64,000 bases of DNA from Microbaculum marinisediminis (GTDB lineage: Bacteria > Pseudomonadota > Alphaproteobacteria > Rhizobiales > Tepidamorphaceae), in the NCBI RefSeq assembly GCF_025397915.1, contig NZ_JALIDZ010000015.1:1-64000 (forward strand), given 5' to 3'. The position numbers and the translations under genes are program-made. Positions within the stretch are counted from its first letter, which is position 1. Each line of letters opens with the position of its first letter. This document shows positions 20,452-28,478 of this stretch, piece by piece. The notes under the pieces are model-generated. The model was not told where the DNA came from, ran no database searches, and saw only the letters and a list, made by a program, of their open reading frames with translations.

Positions 20452-21051
20452 GTGGGCGTCGAGATCACGACGCTGTCGGGCGACGGCGTCGCGCCGATCA
20501 TCGCCCCGATCATCGACGGCCTGGCGCGCCTGCGGATCTCGGTTTTCCGCGACTTCCCCTATCTCTACGCGGGCGACCGTGCCTACGAGGCGCGCTATAT
20601 CGGCGATTTCGTCGCGATCCCCGGCGCCGCCGTCGTGGCGGCGATGGACGGCGGCCGGCTGGTGGGCGCGGCGACCTGCGCCCCGCTCGCCGGCGAGGTG
20701 GCGGCCTTCCGCAGGCCCTTCGAGGATGCGGGGATGGATGTCTCGCGGTTCTGCTATTTCGGCGAGTCCGTGCTGGACCCGGCCTATCGCGGGCAGGGCA
20801 TCGGGCACCGGTTCTTCGATGGCCGCGAGGCGCATGCCCGCGCGCTGGGGCTCGACCACGCGACCTTCTGCGCGGTGATCCGTCCCGAGGACCATCCGAT
20901 GCGGCCCGCCGGCTACCGCCCGCTCGACGCCTTCTGGACCAAGCGCGGCTACGGCAAGGTCGACGGTCTTGTCGGCCGGTTCTCCTGGACGGATATCGGC
21001 GCGGAGGCCGAGACCGACAAGCCGATGCAGTTCTGGACGCGGGCGCTGTAG
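20452..21051 (+). CDS. GNAT-family N-acetyltransferase
   Basis: 199 residues beginning with GTG immediately after the stop of the NTF2-like gene. The acetyl-CoA-binding motif A is seen in SVLDPAYRGQGIGHRFFDGR (about residues 103-122), followed by AHARALGLDHATFCAVIRPE. A C-terminal HPMRPAGYRPLDAFWTKRGY is typical of a subgroup of uncharacterised GNAT proteins. The substrate is unknown; coupling to an NTF2-like protein suggests a two-gene unit. It converges on the SIMPL gene with a 10-bp gap. Confidence 0.88.
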   Translation: MGVEITTLSGDGVAPIIAPIIDGLARLRISVFRDFPYLYAGDRAYEARYIGDFVAIPGAAVVAAMDGGRLVGAATCAPLAGEVAAFRRPFEDAGMDVSRFCYFGESVLDPAYRGQGIGHRFFDGREAHARALGLDHATFCAVIRPEDHPMRPAGYRPLDAFWTKRGYGKVDGLVGRFSWTDIGAEAETDKPMQFWTRAL

Positions 21052-21061
21052 CGCCTGCGCC

Positions 21062-21790
21062 TTATTCCTTGATTTCCCAGGTCACGCTGACAGTGACGCT
21101 GAGCGACTGCTCGCCGGCCTCGACCGGCACGGCGGGTGCGGCTTCGGCACGCATCATCATCGCCTTGCGCGGCGCCGGCGCGAAGCCGCCGGCCTCGGCG
21201 ATCGACTGGATGCGCGAGAGTTCGACGCTGGCGGCGTCGGCATAGATCCGGGCCTTGCGGGTCGCATCGGCAATGGCGAGGCCGCGGGCCTCGTCGAGGC
21301 GCTTGTCGGCGTCGGAGACGATGAAATCGATACCGTTGATCCGGTTGGCGCCGACGGTGACGGCCTTGTCGAGCACGCCCCCGAGCGTGTCCAGATCGCG
21401 TACCTTGACCGCAACGGAGTTGGTCACCGAGTAGCCGACGATCTTCGGCGACTCGGCGTCGTCTCCGTTCTTGGGATAGTGGTAGCGGGGCTGCACGCTG
21501 AAGCCGGAGGTCTGGATGTCCCTGGCCTCGATATCGGCCTCTTTCATCGCCGCGATCACGGCGGCGATCGCTTCGTTGTTGGCGTCGAGCGCCGCGCGGG
21601 CGGTCTCGGCCTCGGTGACGACCCCGGAATGGATCAGGGCCATGTCGGGCCTGGCGAGGATCTCGCCGGTGCCGGTCAGCGAAAGGGTCGGGCGGGGGGC
21701 TTCATCGGCGTGCACCGGGCGGGCCATCAGCGCGGCGGTGACGATCGCGCCGGCAACCAGGCCGGCCCTCAGGATGACGGTAAGATGCAT
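21062..21790 (-). CDS. SIMPL-domain (DUF541) periplasmic protein
   Basis: 242 residues with a signal peptide (MHLTVILRAGLVAGAIVTAA, cleavage near PVHA-DEAP). The SIMPL/DUF541 domain follows (LSLTGTGEILARPDMALIHS, DIQTSGFSVQPRYHY, NRINGIDFIVSDADKRLDEA). Family members (E. coli YggE, BP26 of Brucella) form periplasmic or outer-membrane-associated oligomers linked to oxidative stress; no enzyme activity is established. The start MHLTVIL has AAGGA upstream. Single gene, convergent with the GNAT gene. Confidence 0.93.
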   Translation of the reverse strand: MHLTVILRAGLVAGAIVTAALMARPVHADEAPRPTLSLTGTGEILARPDMALIHSGVVTEAETARAALDANNEAIAAVIAAMKEADIEARDIQTSGFSVQPRYHYPKNGDDAESPKIVGYSVTNSVAVKVRDLDTLGGVLDKAVTVGANRINGIDFIVSDADKRLDEARGLAIADATRKARIYADAASVELSRIQSIAEAGGFAPAPRKAMMMRAEAAPAVPVEAGEQSLSVTVSVTWEIKE

Positions 21791-21937
21791 CGGATCCTTT
21801 CCGTTGCGGGTCTCAATGTTGGGGGAGACCTTCACCACCCAATTGAGACCGCAATACGGCGCCGTTATCGGAATATCGTGGTTAACGATGCGTAAAACCT
21901 GTCGATAAGGCGCCGTTTTAGAGCGGATTGGATCGGA

Positions 21938-22867
21938 TCAGGCCCGGCGGTCGCGGATCAGGCCGGACCGCTCGATCACCTCGGGGATCGAGGCCTCGTT
22001 GAGCGGGGCCATGATATGGGCGCCGGCGACCCCGTCGATCCCGGCAAGCTGCTGCAGCAGCTCGACGCAGATCGTGCGGCCTTCCGCCTTCGGGTCGGCG
22101 GCCCGTTCCATGCGCTCGACGATCCACTCCGGCATGGTGACGCCGAAGAGCTTGTCGCGCATCCAGATCGCCGAACGGGCGGAGGCGAGGGGGGCGACGC
22201 CGATCAGGACATGCACCTTGTCGGTCAGCCCGTGGTCGGCCAGGCGGGCCACATAGCGGCGCACGACCTCGGGGTCCATGCAGAACTGTGTCTGGACGAA
22301 CTGGGCGCCGCCGGCGACCTTCGCCGCCAGGCCGTCCGGGGTCCAGTCCGGCGCCGGGTCGATCGGCATGTCGGCGGCGCCGATGAAGAACGGGGCGTCG
22401 CCCTTCACCTCGCGGCCCGACGGCAGTTCGCGGCGGTCGCGGATGCCGATGACGGTCTCGGTGAGGCCGCGCGAATCGAGATCGAAGACCGGCTTGGCGT
22501 CCGGCTGGTCGCCGGCGGTGGGATCGTCGCCGCGCAGGATCAGGAGGTTTCGGATGCCGAGGGCGGCGGCGCCCATCAGGTCGCTCTGGATGGCGATGCG
22601 GTTGCGATCGCGGCAGGTCATCTGCATCACCGGCTCGACGCCGGCGCCGGCCAGCAGCGCGGCGGACGCGAGCGAGCACATGTGCGACCGGGCGCCGGCT
22701 CCGTCGGTGACGTTGACGGCGTCGGCGAGCCCCTTCAGCGGCATCGCCTTGTCGAGCAGCAAGCGCGGGTCCGTCGCCGCCGGGGGAACCAGCTCGGCGG
22801 TGATGGCGAAATGGCCGGCCTCCAGCACGGTCTGGAGATTGCTCTTGTGGTCTGCTTCTTCGGCCAT
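21938..22867 (-). CDS. metF: 5,10-Methylenetetrahydrofolate reductase (MetF family)
   Basis: 309-residue TIM-barrel flavoprotein of the MetF family. Characteristic segments: AITAELVPPAATDPRLLLDK, VNVTDGAGARSHMCSLASA, EPVMQMTCRDRNRIAIQSDL, LLILRGDDPTAGDQP and FVQTQFCMDPEVVRRYVARL. It interconverts methylene- and methyl-tetrahydrofolate. It is the last gene of a minus-strand run of aldehyde dehydrogenases and a liv-type transporter. In lignin-degrading sphingomonads a MetF serves folate-dependent O-demethylation of vanillate and syringate, so a catabolic role is plausible here, though a biosynthetic role in methionine supply cannot be excluded. The start MAEEADHKSN was chosen over an upstream in-frame Met. 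Confidence 0.92.
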   Translation of the reverse strand: MAEEADHKSNLQTVLEAGHFAITAELVPPAATDPRLLLDKAMPLKGLADAVNVTDGAGARSHMCSLASAALLAGAGVEPVMQMTCRDRNRIAIQSDLMGAAALGIRNLLILRGDDPTAGDQPDAKPVFDLDSRGLTETVIGIRDRRELPSGREVKGDAPFFIGAADMPIDPAPDWTPDGLAAKVAGGAQFVQTQFCMDPEVVRRYVARLADHGLTDKVHVLIGVAPLASARSAIWMRDKLFGVTMPEWIVERMERAADPKAEGRTICVELLQQLAGIDGVAGAHIMAPLNEASIPEVIERSGLIRDRRA

Positions 22868-23012
22868 GCCGGCGGGTCCCTTCCAGTTCTGGTGTCGTTG
22901 CGACCGGTCCGCCGGCGCGTCTTGGATGTAACTACCCAAGCCCGCGGCAGCGGTTCGATCAAGCCTGTCCCGGAAAGAAAGCGCCCGGCGACCGCTCGAT
23001 CGCCGCTTGTCC

Positions 23013-24473
23013 TCAGAACATCGGCGGGTAGGGCCGGCCGCCGCGATCGAGCGTGATCCAGCGGGTCTCGGTGAAGGTCTCCATCGACCAGCGGCCCCCG
23101 TGCTTGCCGACGCCCGAGGCCTTGACGCCGCCGAAGGGCACGTGCGGCTCGTCGTTCACCGAGGAGCAGTTGACGTGGCAGTTGCCGGTGTCGAGCCGCC
23201 CGGCGATCGCGAGCCCGCGGCTCTCGTCCCCGGTCATCACCCCCGCCGACAGGCCGTATTCCGTATCGTTGGCGATGCGGATCGCCTCCTCGTCGGTCCG
23301 GAACGGGATCACCGGCACGACCGGGCCGAAGGTCTCTTCGTCATAGATCTTCATGCCGGGCGTGACGCCGGTCAGGATCGTCGGCTCGACGAAGCGGCCC
23401 TCGATCTTGCCGCCGAGCGCGATCTCGGCGCCCTTGGCCAACGCGTCTTCCAGCTGCGCGCGCACCTTGTCGACCTGCTTGTCGTTGATCAGCGGGCCGA
23501 TGATGTTGCCCTTGTCCCTGGTCGGATCGCCGACGCCGAGCCTGGCGGCGCGTTCGACGAACTTCGCCAGGAACTGGTCGAAGATCTTCTCGTGGACGAG
23601 CACCTTCTCCACCGACATGCAGATCTGGCCCTGATGCATGAACGCGCCGAAATTGGCGGCCTGGGTGGCGCGTTCCATGTCGGCGTCGTCGCAGACGATG
23701 AGGGAATCCTTGCCGCCGAGCTCGACGCAGCATTTCTTCAGGTGCGCGCCGGCCTTGGCCGCCACCTGGCGGCCGACGGCGGTCGAGCCGGTGAACGAGA
23801 TGCCCTTCACGTAAGGGTTCTCGATCAGCTCGTCTCCGACCTCCTGCACCTTGTCGCGCGAGCAGGTGACGACGTTGAGGACGCCTTCCGGCACGCCGGC
23901 CTCCTCGAATACCTCGGCGAACAGTAGGCCGCCGCAATAGGGCGTTTCCTCGGAGGGCTTCAGCACCACCGTGTTGCCGGCGGCGATCGGGAAAGCCAGG
24001 CCGCGCGCGGTCAGAAGCACCGGGAAGTTCCACGGGCTGATCACCGAGACGACGCCCATGGCGCGGCGTACCGCCATCGACATCTTGCCGTATTCCGAGG
24101 GCAGCACCTCGCCGACCGACTGGTAGTTGGCGGCCGCGGCGGCATGGAATATCTCCGGAACGTATCCGGTCTCGAACATGCCCTTGCCGAACCAGCCACC
24201 GCCCTCGGCCTGCAGCGCCTCGACGATCTCCATCTTCCGCTTCTCGAAGACCTCGGCCACCTTCAGCATGTAGTGGGCGCGCTTGGTGAAGGGCAGCTCG
24301 GACCAGGCCGGAAAGGCGGCCTGGGCGGCCTCGATCGCGGCGCGCGCTTCGGTGCCGCCGGCATCGGGCACCTGCGCCCAGACCGAGCCGTCGGCCGGGT
24401 TGTAGTCGGCGAAGGTCGACGGGGCTGTCGACCAACCGCCCGCGATGTACATGCCTTCGAATACTCTCGCCAT
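23013..24473 (-). CDS. NAD(P)-dependent aldehyde dehydrogenase, vanillin/benzaldehyde type
   Basis: 486-residue aldehyde dehydrogenase. Active-site residues are Asn149 (SPWNFPVLL), Glu251 (CVELGGKDS) and nucleophile Cys285 (MHQGQICMS). The HQGQICMS context is common among aromatic aldehyde dehydrogenases (vanillin, benzaldehyde, salicylaldehyde). It ends in DRGGRPYPPMF. It lies 189 bp downstream of livF, across a palindromic repeat, and 145 bp upstream of metF, all on one strand. An aromatic aldehyde from lignin is the likely substrate; this is inferred from context and the motif, and short aliphatic aldehydes are not excluded. Confidence 0.9.
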   Translation of the reverse strand: MARVFEGMYIAGGWSTAPSTFADYNPADGSVWAQVPDAGGTEARAAIEAAQAAFPAWSELPFTKRAHYMLKVAEVFEKRKMEIVEALQAEGGGWFGKGMFETGYVPEIFHAAAAANYQSVGEVLPSEYGKMSMAVRRAMGVVSVISPWNFPVLLTARGLAFPIAAGNTVVLKPSEETPYCGGLLFAEVFEEAGVPEGVLNVVTCSRDKVQEVGDELIENPYVKGISFTGSTAVGRQVAAKAGAHLKKCCVELGGKDSLIVCDDADMERATQAANFGAFMHQGQICMSVEKVLVHEKIFDQFLAKFVERAARLGVGDPTRDKGNIIGPLINDKQVDKVRAQLEDALAKGAEIALGGKIEGRFVEPTILTGVTPGMKIYDEETFGPVVPVIPFRTDEEAIRIANDTEYGLSAGVMTGDESRGLAIAGRLDTGNCHVNCSSVNDEPHVPFGGVKASGVGKHGGRWSMETFTETRWITLDRGGRPYPPMF

Positions 24474-24537
24474 CGTCGTCTCCCTGGTACGTGTGTCGTT
24501 GGATTCCGCCGCCTTCTTCCCGGCTGCTGTTGCAATG

Positions 24538-24628
24538 GGTCCTGGATCAAGTCCAGGACACACGGCTGTTCGTGAGGCTTGGCCGCGCCTCGAAAACAAA
24601 GGCGCGTCCCGGACCTGATCCGGAACCC
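24538..24628. repeat. Paired-palindrome intergenic repeat, copy 1
   Basis: Two palindromes, GTCCTGGA-TCAAG-TCCAGGAC (24539-24559) and TCCCGGA-CCTGA-TCCGGAA (24607-24625), separated by about 47 bp. The same composite, with the same flanking GGACAC-CGGCT-TTCG and CCCA ends, recurs at 54519-54612. It lies between livF and the aldehyde dehydrogenase gene. It resembles the short repeated palindromes scattered between genes in Hyphomicrobiales. Confidence 0.8.
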
Positions 24629-24662
24629 AAAGGGCCGTGCCGTGTGCTTGTGGCCATCGTCT

Positions 24663-25811
24663 TCATCCCCTGGCCCTGCGCGCCCTTATGTGGGCCGCGT
24701 GAATTGCGCTGGCCCGGTCGGCCAGCTCAGCGGCCATGCGGCTCAGCGCGCTGACGTCGCCCTTGGCGCCCGGCGGGTTGCCCTGCGGGGCGGCCGGTGG
24801 GCTGGCCGGCGCCTGCTCTGCGGCCTCGTCCGTCTGCGCCGCCCGCCGCGCGCGGATGTGGGCGGCGTGGATCTCGGCTGCCCGCGTGGCCAGGTCGGCG
24901 GCCATGCCGGCGAGGGCCTTGGCGTCCGGATTCTCGTGCGCGGCGGCGGCACTCACCGCGCGCAGGCTTGCGATGTGGGCGGTCTGGATGTCGGCGGCGC
25001 GCCGGGCGAGGTCGCCGGCCATCCGTGACAGGTCCCGCGCCGTCGCTGCAGGGTCGATGGCGACGGGTTCTCCGCGTGGTTGCACTGCCGGTTCGGTTTC
25101 CGCCGCCCCGCCCAGATAGGCGCGGCGCACGGCGGGATCGCCGGCGAGCGCGGCGGCGGCGTTCTCGCCGACGATGTGGCCGTTTTCCAGAAGGTAGCCG
25201 CGGTCGGCGATGGCGAGGCTCTGCCTGGCGTTCTGCTCGACCAGCAGGATGCCGACGCCGGTCTCGCCGATGGCCTTGAGCGTCCTGAACAGCTCCGTGC
25301 ACAGAAGCGGCGACAGGCCGAGCGAGGGCTCGTCCAGCATCAGGATGTCGGGACGGCTCATCAGCGCGCGGCCGATGGCCACCATCTGCTGCTCGCCGCC
25401 GGACATGGTGCGGGCGATCTGGCCGCGGCGCTCGGCGAGGCGGGGAAACAGCGCGAAGACGCGGCGGAGATTGGCGCTTTCCCCGGCGCGGGCGCGGCGG
25501 GCGTAGGCGCCCAGCGTTAGGTTCTCCAGGACGGTCAGATCACCGAAGATGCCGCGGCCCTCGGGCACCAGCGCGATGCCGCGCTCGACGATCTCGGCGG
25601 GGCTCAGTCCGGCGATCGGCCGGTCGTCCATCGCGACGGCCGAGCCGGGCGCGGGAACGACCATGCCCGCGATCGCCTTCAACAGCGTCGACTTGCCGGC
25701 GCCGTTGGCGCCCAGCACGACGCAGATCTCGCCTTTGCGCACATGCACCGAGACGTTCTCGAGCGCCTTGTGGCGGCCGTAGAAGACGGACAGGGCCTTG
25801 GTCTCAAGCAT
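24663..25811 (-). CDS. livF: LivF-type ABC transporter ATPase with a repeat-bearing C-terminal extension
   Basis: 382 residues; ordinary LivF proteins have about 235. Residues 1-235 are a complete ATPase: Walker A GANGAGKST (34-42), signature MSGGEQQ (136-142), Walker B DILMLDEP (155-162), ending at the usual AYLGG. Residues 236-382 are an extra, Ala-rich tail with three 26-residue repeats (260-285, 299-324, 355-380) of consensus MA-x2-LA-x-RA-x2-I-x2-AHI-x3-RA, joined by Pro/Ala/Glu-rich linkers. Each repeat should form an amphipathic helix. The tail keeps the local codon usage and frame. It overlaps livG by 8 nt. The tail's role is unknown. Confidence 0.93.
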   Translation of the reverse strand: MLETKALSVFYGRHKALENVSVHVRKGEICVVLGANGAGKSTLLKAIAGMVVPAPGSAVAMDDRPIAGLSPAEIVERGIALVPEGRGIFGDLTVLENLTLGAYARRARAGESANLRRVFALFPRLAERRGQIARTMSGGEQQMVAIGRALMSRPDILMLDEPSLGLSPLLCTELFRTLKAIGETGVGILLVEQNARQSLAIADRGYLLENGHIVGENAAAALAGDPAVRRAYLGGAAETEPAVQPRGEPVAIDPAATARDLSRMAGDLARRAADIQTAHIASLRAVSAAAAHENPDAKALAGMAADLATRAAEIHAAHIRARRAAQTDEAAEQAPASPPAAPQGNPPGAKGDVSALSRMAAELADRASAIHAAHIRARRARG

Positions 25812-26580
25812 CGGACTCCCCCAGATAGGCGCGGACGACCTCCGGATCCGACAGAACGTCCTCGACGCTGCCGTCGGCGATTGTCCTGCCGGTGTTCATG
25901 ACGACGCAGCGGTCGCAGAGCGAGCGGATCGCGTCCATCACGTGCTCCACCATGACGATGGTGCGCCCTTCCTCGCGCAGCGCGGCGACCAGCTCGATGC
26001 CGATCTTCAGCTCGCTCGGGTTGAGGCCGGCGAGCCATTCGTCGAGCAGCAGCACGCGCGGGTCGCCGGCGAGCGCGCGGGCGAGCTCGAGCCGCTTCTG
26101 GTCGATATAGGTCAGCGCCGTCGTCGGCGTGTCGCCGCGTCCGGCAAGACCGACCCGGTCGAGCAGGTGGCGGGCGCGGTCGCGAACCTCTCCGCCCCAG
26201 GACTGGCGGTGGCCGAACACCGCGCCGGCGATGACGTTGTCCTCGACGCTGAGCGAGGGCAGGACGCGGACGAGCTGGAAGGTGCGGGCGACGCCGGCCC
26301 GGGCGATGGCGTGGGCGGGCAGGCCGGAGATGCGTTTGCCGTCGAGCGTGATCGCGCCGGCGGTGGGCTTCAGCGCGCCGGAAATCAGGTTCAGCATGGT
26401 GGTCTTGCCGGAGCCGTTCGGCCCGATCAGGCCGAGCAGCTCGCAGGGCATGACGTCGAAGCTGACGTCGTTGACGGCGACGAGGCCGCCGAACGCCTTG
26501 CGGGCGCCGTCGATGGCGAGCAGAGGCCTGGGCCGCGGGCCGGCGTTCGGGCTGGCGTTCGGGGCGAGCGCGGGCGTCAT
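25804..26580 (-). CDS. livG: LivG-type branched-chain ABC transporter ATPase
   Basis: 258 residues. Walker A is GPNGSGKTT, the family-specific loop is GVARTFQLVRVLPSLSVEDN, and Walker B is RVLLLDEWLAGLNPSE. The signature motif is degenerate: the LSGGQ-equivalent region reads TYIDQKRLELARAL, without SGG. The N-terminal 20 residues are a Pro/Ala linker. It overlaps livM by 4 nt (ATGA) and livF by 8 nt, so the operon is translationally coupled. Given its neighbours the imported ligand is more likely an aromatic acid than an amino acid. Confidence 0.93.
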   Translation of the reverse strand: MTPALAPNASPNAGPRPRPLLAIDGARKAFGGLVAVNDVSFDVMPCELLGLIGPNGSGKTTMLNLISGALKPTAGAITLDGKRISGLPAHAIARAGVARTFQLVRVLPSLSVEDNVIAGAVFGHRQSWGGEVRDRARHLLDRVGLAGRGDTPTTALTYIDQKRLELARALAGDPRVLLLDEWLAGLNPSELKIGIELVAALREEGRTIVMVEHVMDAIRSLCDRCVVMNTGRTIADGSVEDVLSDPEVVRAYLGESDA

Positions 26581-27545
26581 GCGATCCACCGCGTCTTTCC
26601 GGCCGGCTGCGCCGCGCCGCCCCTGAGCCGGGCGTAGGCGGTTTCGATCCAGCCGGTGATGCCGTTGGGGATCAGGTAGACGACCGCCAGGAAGGCGAGG
26701 CCCATCAGGATCGACGTGTGGTTGGGAAACTGCGCCGAGACCGCGTCGAAGACGATGGTGAAGGGGATGACGCCGACGAGCGGGCCCCACAGCCGCCTGG
26801 TGCCACCGAGCAGCGCCATGATCACCACCTGGAAGGAGATCATCGGGTTGAAGGCCGACGGCGGCTCGATATAGGCGAAGCGCGGGGCGAGGATCGCGCC
26901 GACGACGCCGATGAAGGCGCCGGAGACGACGAACAGCAGCACTTTCGCCCGCGCGGTGTCGATGCCGACATGGGCCGCGACCGTCTCGTCGTTGCCGATG
27001 ATGCGCATGGCGAAGCCGAGGCGGGAGCGGTTGATCGCCCAGCCGGTCAGGAAGATCGCGGCGGTCAGCGCCAGCAGCATCCAGAAGATGTGAGTCTCGG
27101 TGAAGTCGGTGAAGACGTAGAGGCCGATGCCGGTGGTGAAGTTGGTCTGTACCCAGGTGACGATCTGGCGGATCAGTTCGGCCAGCCCGAGGGTGAAGAT
27201 GACGAAATATACGCCCGACAGCCTGAGCGTCGCCAGCCCGACGAGCGCGGCGACGAAACCGGACAGGACGGCGGCGATCGCCACCAGCAGCCAGAACGGC
27301 AGGGTGTCGATGCCGATGCCGACCGTGTAGGTGCCGATGCCGAAGAAGGCGGCGGTGGCGAGCGAGATGTAGTGGGTCGGTCCCGAAAACAGCGTCCAGG
27401 CGGTGCACAGGGCCGCGTACATGACGATGTTGACGCCGAGCGACAGGTAGTAGCCGTCGTCGAACAGGGGCAGGCAGGCGATGCCGGCGAATGCCAGCGC
27501 GGCCAGCAGCCCGACGCCGATCTCGTGCGGTTCCGGCCGGTTCAT
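26577..27545 (-). CDS. livM: LivM-type ABC transporter permease
   Basis: 322-residue membrane permease of the branched-chain amino-acid (HAAT) class, with about nine hydrophobic segments and the conserved cytosolic loop NRSRLGFAMRIIGNDETVAA that contacts the ATPase. It ends with a short basic tail. It overlaps livH and livG by 4 nt each. Partner of LivH in the translocation pore. Confidence 0.93.
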   Translation of the reverse strand: MNRPEPHEIGVGLLAALAFAGIACLPLFDDGYYLSLGVNIVMYAALCTAWTLFSGPTHYISLATAAFFGIGTYTVGIGIDTLPFWLLVAIAAVLSGFVAALVGLATLRLSGVYFVIFTLGLAELIRQIVTWVQTNFTTGIGLYVFTDFTETHIFWMLLALTAAIFLTGWAINRSRLGFAMRIIGNDETVAAHVGIDTARAKVLLFVVSGAFIGVVGAILAPRFAYIEPPSAFNPMISFQVVIMALLGGTRRLWGPLVGVIPFTIVFDAVSAQFPNHTSILMGLAFLAVVYLIPNGITGWIETAYARLRGGAAQPAGKTRWIA

Positions 27546-28408
27546 GCCTGCTTCCTCCCGAAGATGCCCTGCGGCCGGAACAGCAGGGTCAGGACGAACA
27601 GGAAGTAGGTCGCCGCCAGCGTCAGGCCGGGGTCGATCAGGCTCGCCACCGTCGTCTCGGCGACGCCGAGGATCAGGGCGGCGAGCACCGCGCCGCGCAC
27701 GTCGCCGACCCCGCCCATGATGACGATGATCAGCGCCTTCATGGTGAAGACGACGCCCATCGAGGCGTTGAACGTGTAGAAGGTCGACAACAGCCCGCCG
27801 GCCGCCGCGGTCAGCGCGCCGCCGAGCGCGAAGGCGAAGGCCGAGGCCCGGGCGACGTCGATGGCGACGAGGCCGGCGGAGACCGGATCGACGGCGACGG
27901 CGCGCACGGCGGTGCCGTAGCGGGTGTGGTACAGGAACAGGTAGAGGGCGCCGGCGATGATCACGGCGGCGAGGAAGGCGACGACGCGGTTGAGCCCGAA
28001 GGGGCTGCCGAAGATGTCGAAGGGCTCGGCGAGGAAGGCGTAGCTGAAGTATTCGCCGCCGAAGCCGAGCAGCATCAGGCCCTGGAACAGGAACATCAGG
28101 CCGAAGGTGGCCAGGATCGAGTCGACCTCGAGCTGGCCGCGGTTGCTGGCGCGCGTCACCAGCGGGCGCAGCAGCAGCGCATAGACGAACCAGTTGATCA
28201 CGAACGCGGCGGGGGCGACGAAGCCGAGGCTCGCGATCGGATTGATGTGCAGGACGGAGAAGAACCAGAACGCGCCGAAGCAGGCGGCGACCAGCGTCTC
28301 GCCGGTGGCCAGGTTCATGATGCGCGCGACGCCGTACTGGAGCGTCAGCCCCAGGGCGATGAGCGCGTAGGTCCCGCTCAGGAGTACGCCGGTTACAACG
28401 ATTTCCAT
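27542..28408 (-). CDS. livH: LivH-type ABC transporter permease
   Basis: 288-residue permease with about eight membrane segments. It starts with the family-typical VTGVLLSGTYALIALGLTLQ and QYGVARIMNLATGE, with the EAA-like loop TRYGTAVRAVAVDPVSAGLV. It follows livK by 70 bp that include a strong GC hairpin, expected to lower expression of the membrane genes relative to the binding protein. Confidence 0.93.
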   Translation of the reverse strand: MEIVVTGVLLSGTYALIALGLTLQYGVARIMNLATGETLVAACFGAFWFFSVLHINPIASLGFVAPAAFVINWFVYALLLRPLVTRASNRGQLEVDSILATFGLMFLFQGLMLLGFGGEYFSYAFLAEPFDIFGSPFGLNRVVAFLAAVIIAGALYLFLYHTRYGTAVRAVAVDPVSAGLVAIDVARASAFAFALGGALTAAAGGLLSTFYTFNASMGVVFTMKALIIVIMGGVGDVRGAVLAALILGVAETTVASLIDPGLTLAATYFLFVLTLLFRPQGIFGRKQA

Positions 28409-28432
28409 CGGGCCTTTCCGGTTCCGGACACC

Positions 28433-28458
28433 CGGCGCGGAGTATACCCCGCGCCGGA
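28433..28458 (-). terminator. Intercistronic hairpin between livK and livH
   Basis: Perfect 9-bp stem CCGGCGCGG (28433-28441) with CCGCGCCGG (28450-28458) and an 8-nt loop. There is no T-run, so it is probably a partial terminator or a 3' stabiliser of the livK mRNA, not a full stop. Confidence 0.6.
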
Positions 28459-28478
28459 TGAGGGAGTGTTAAAGGCGC

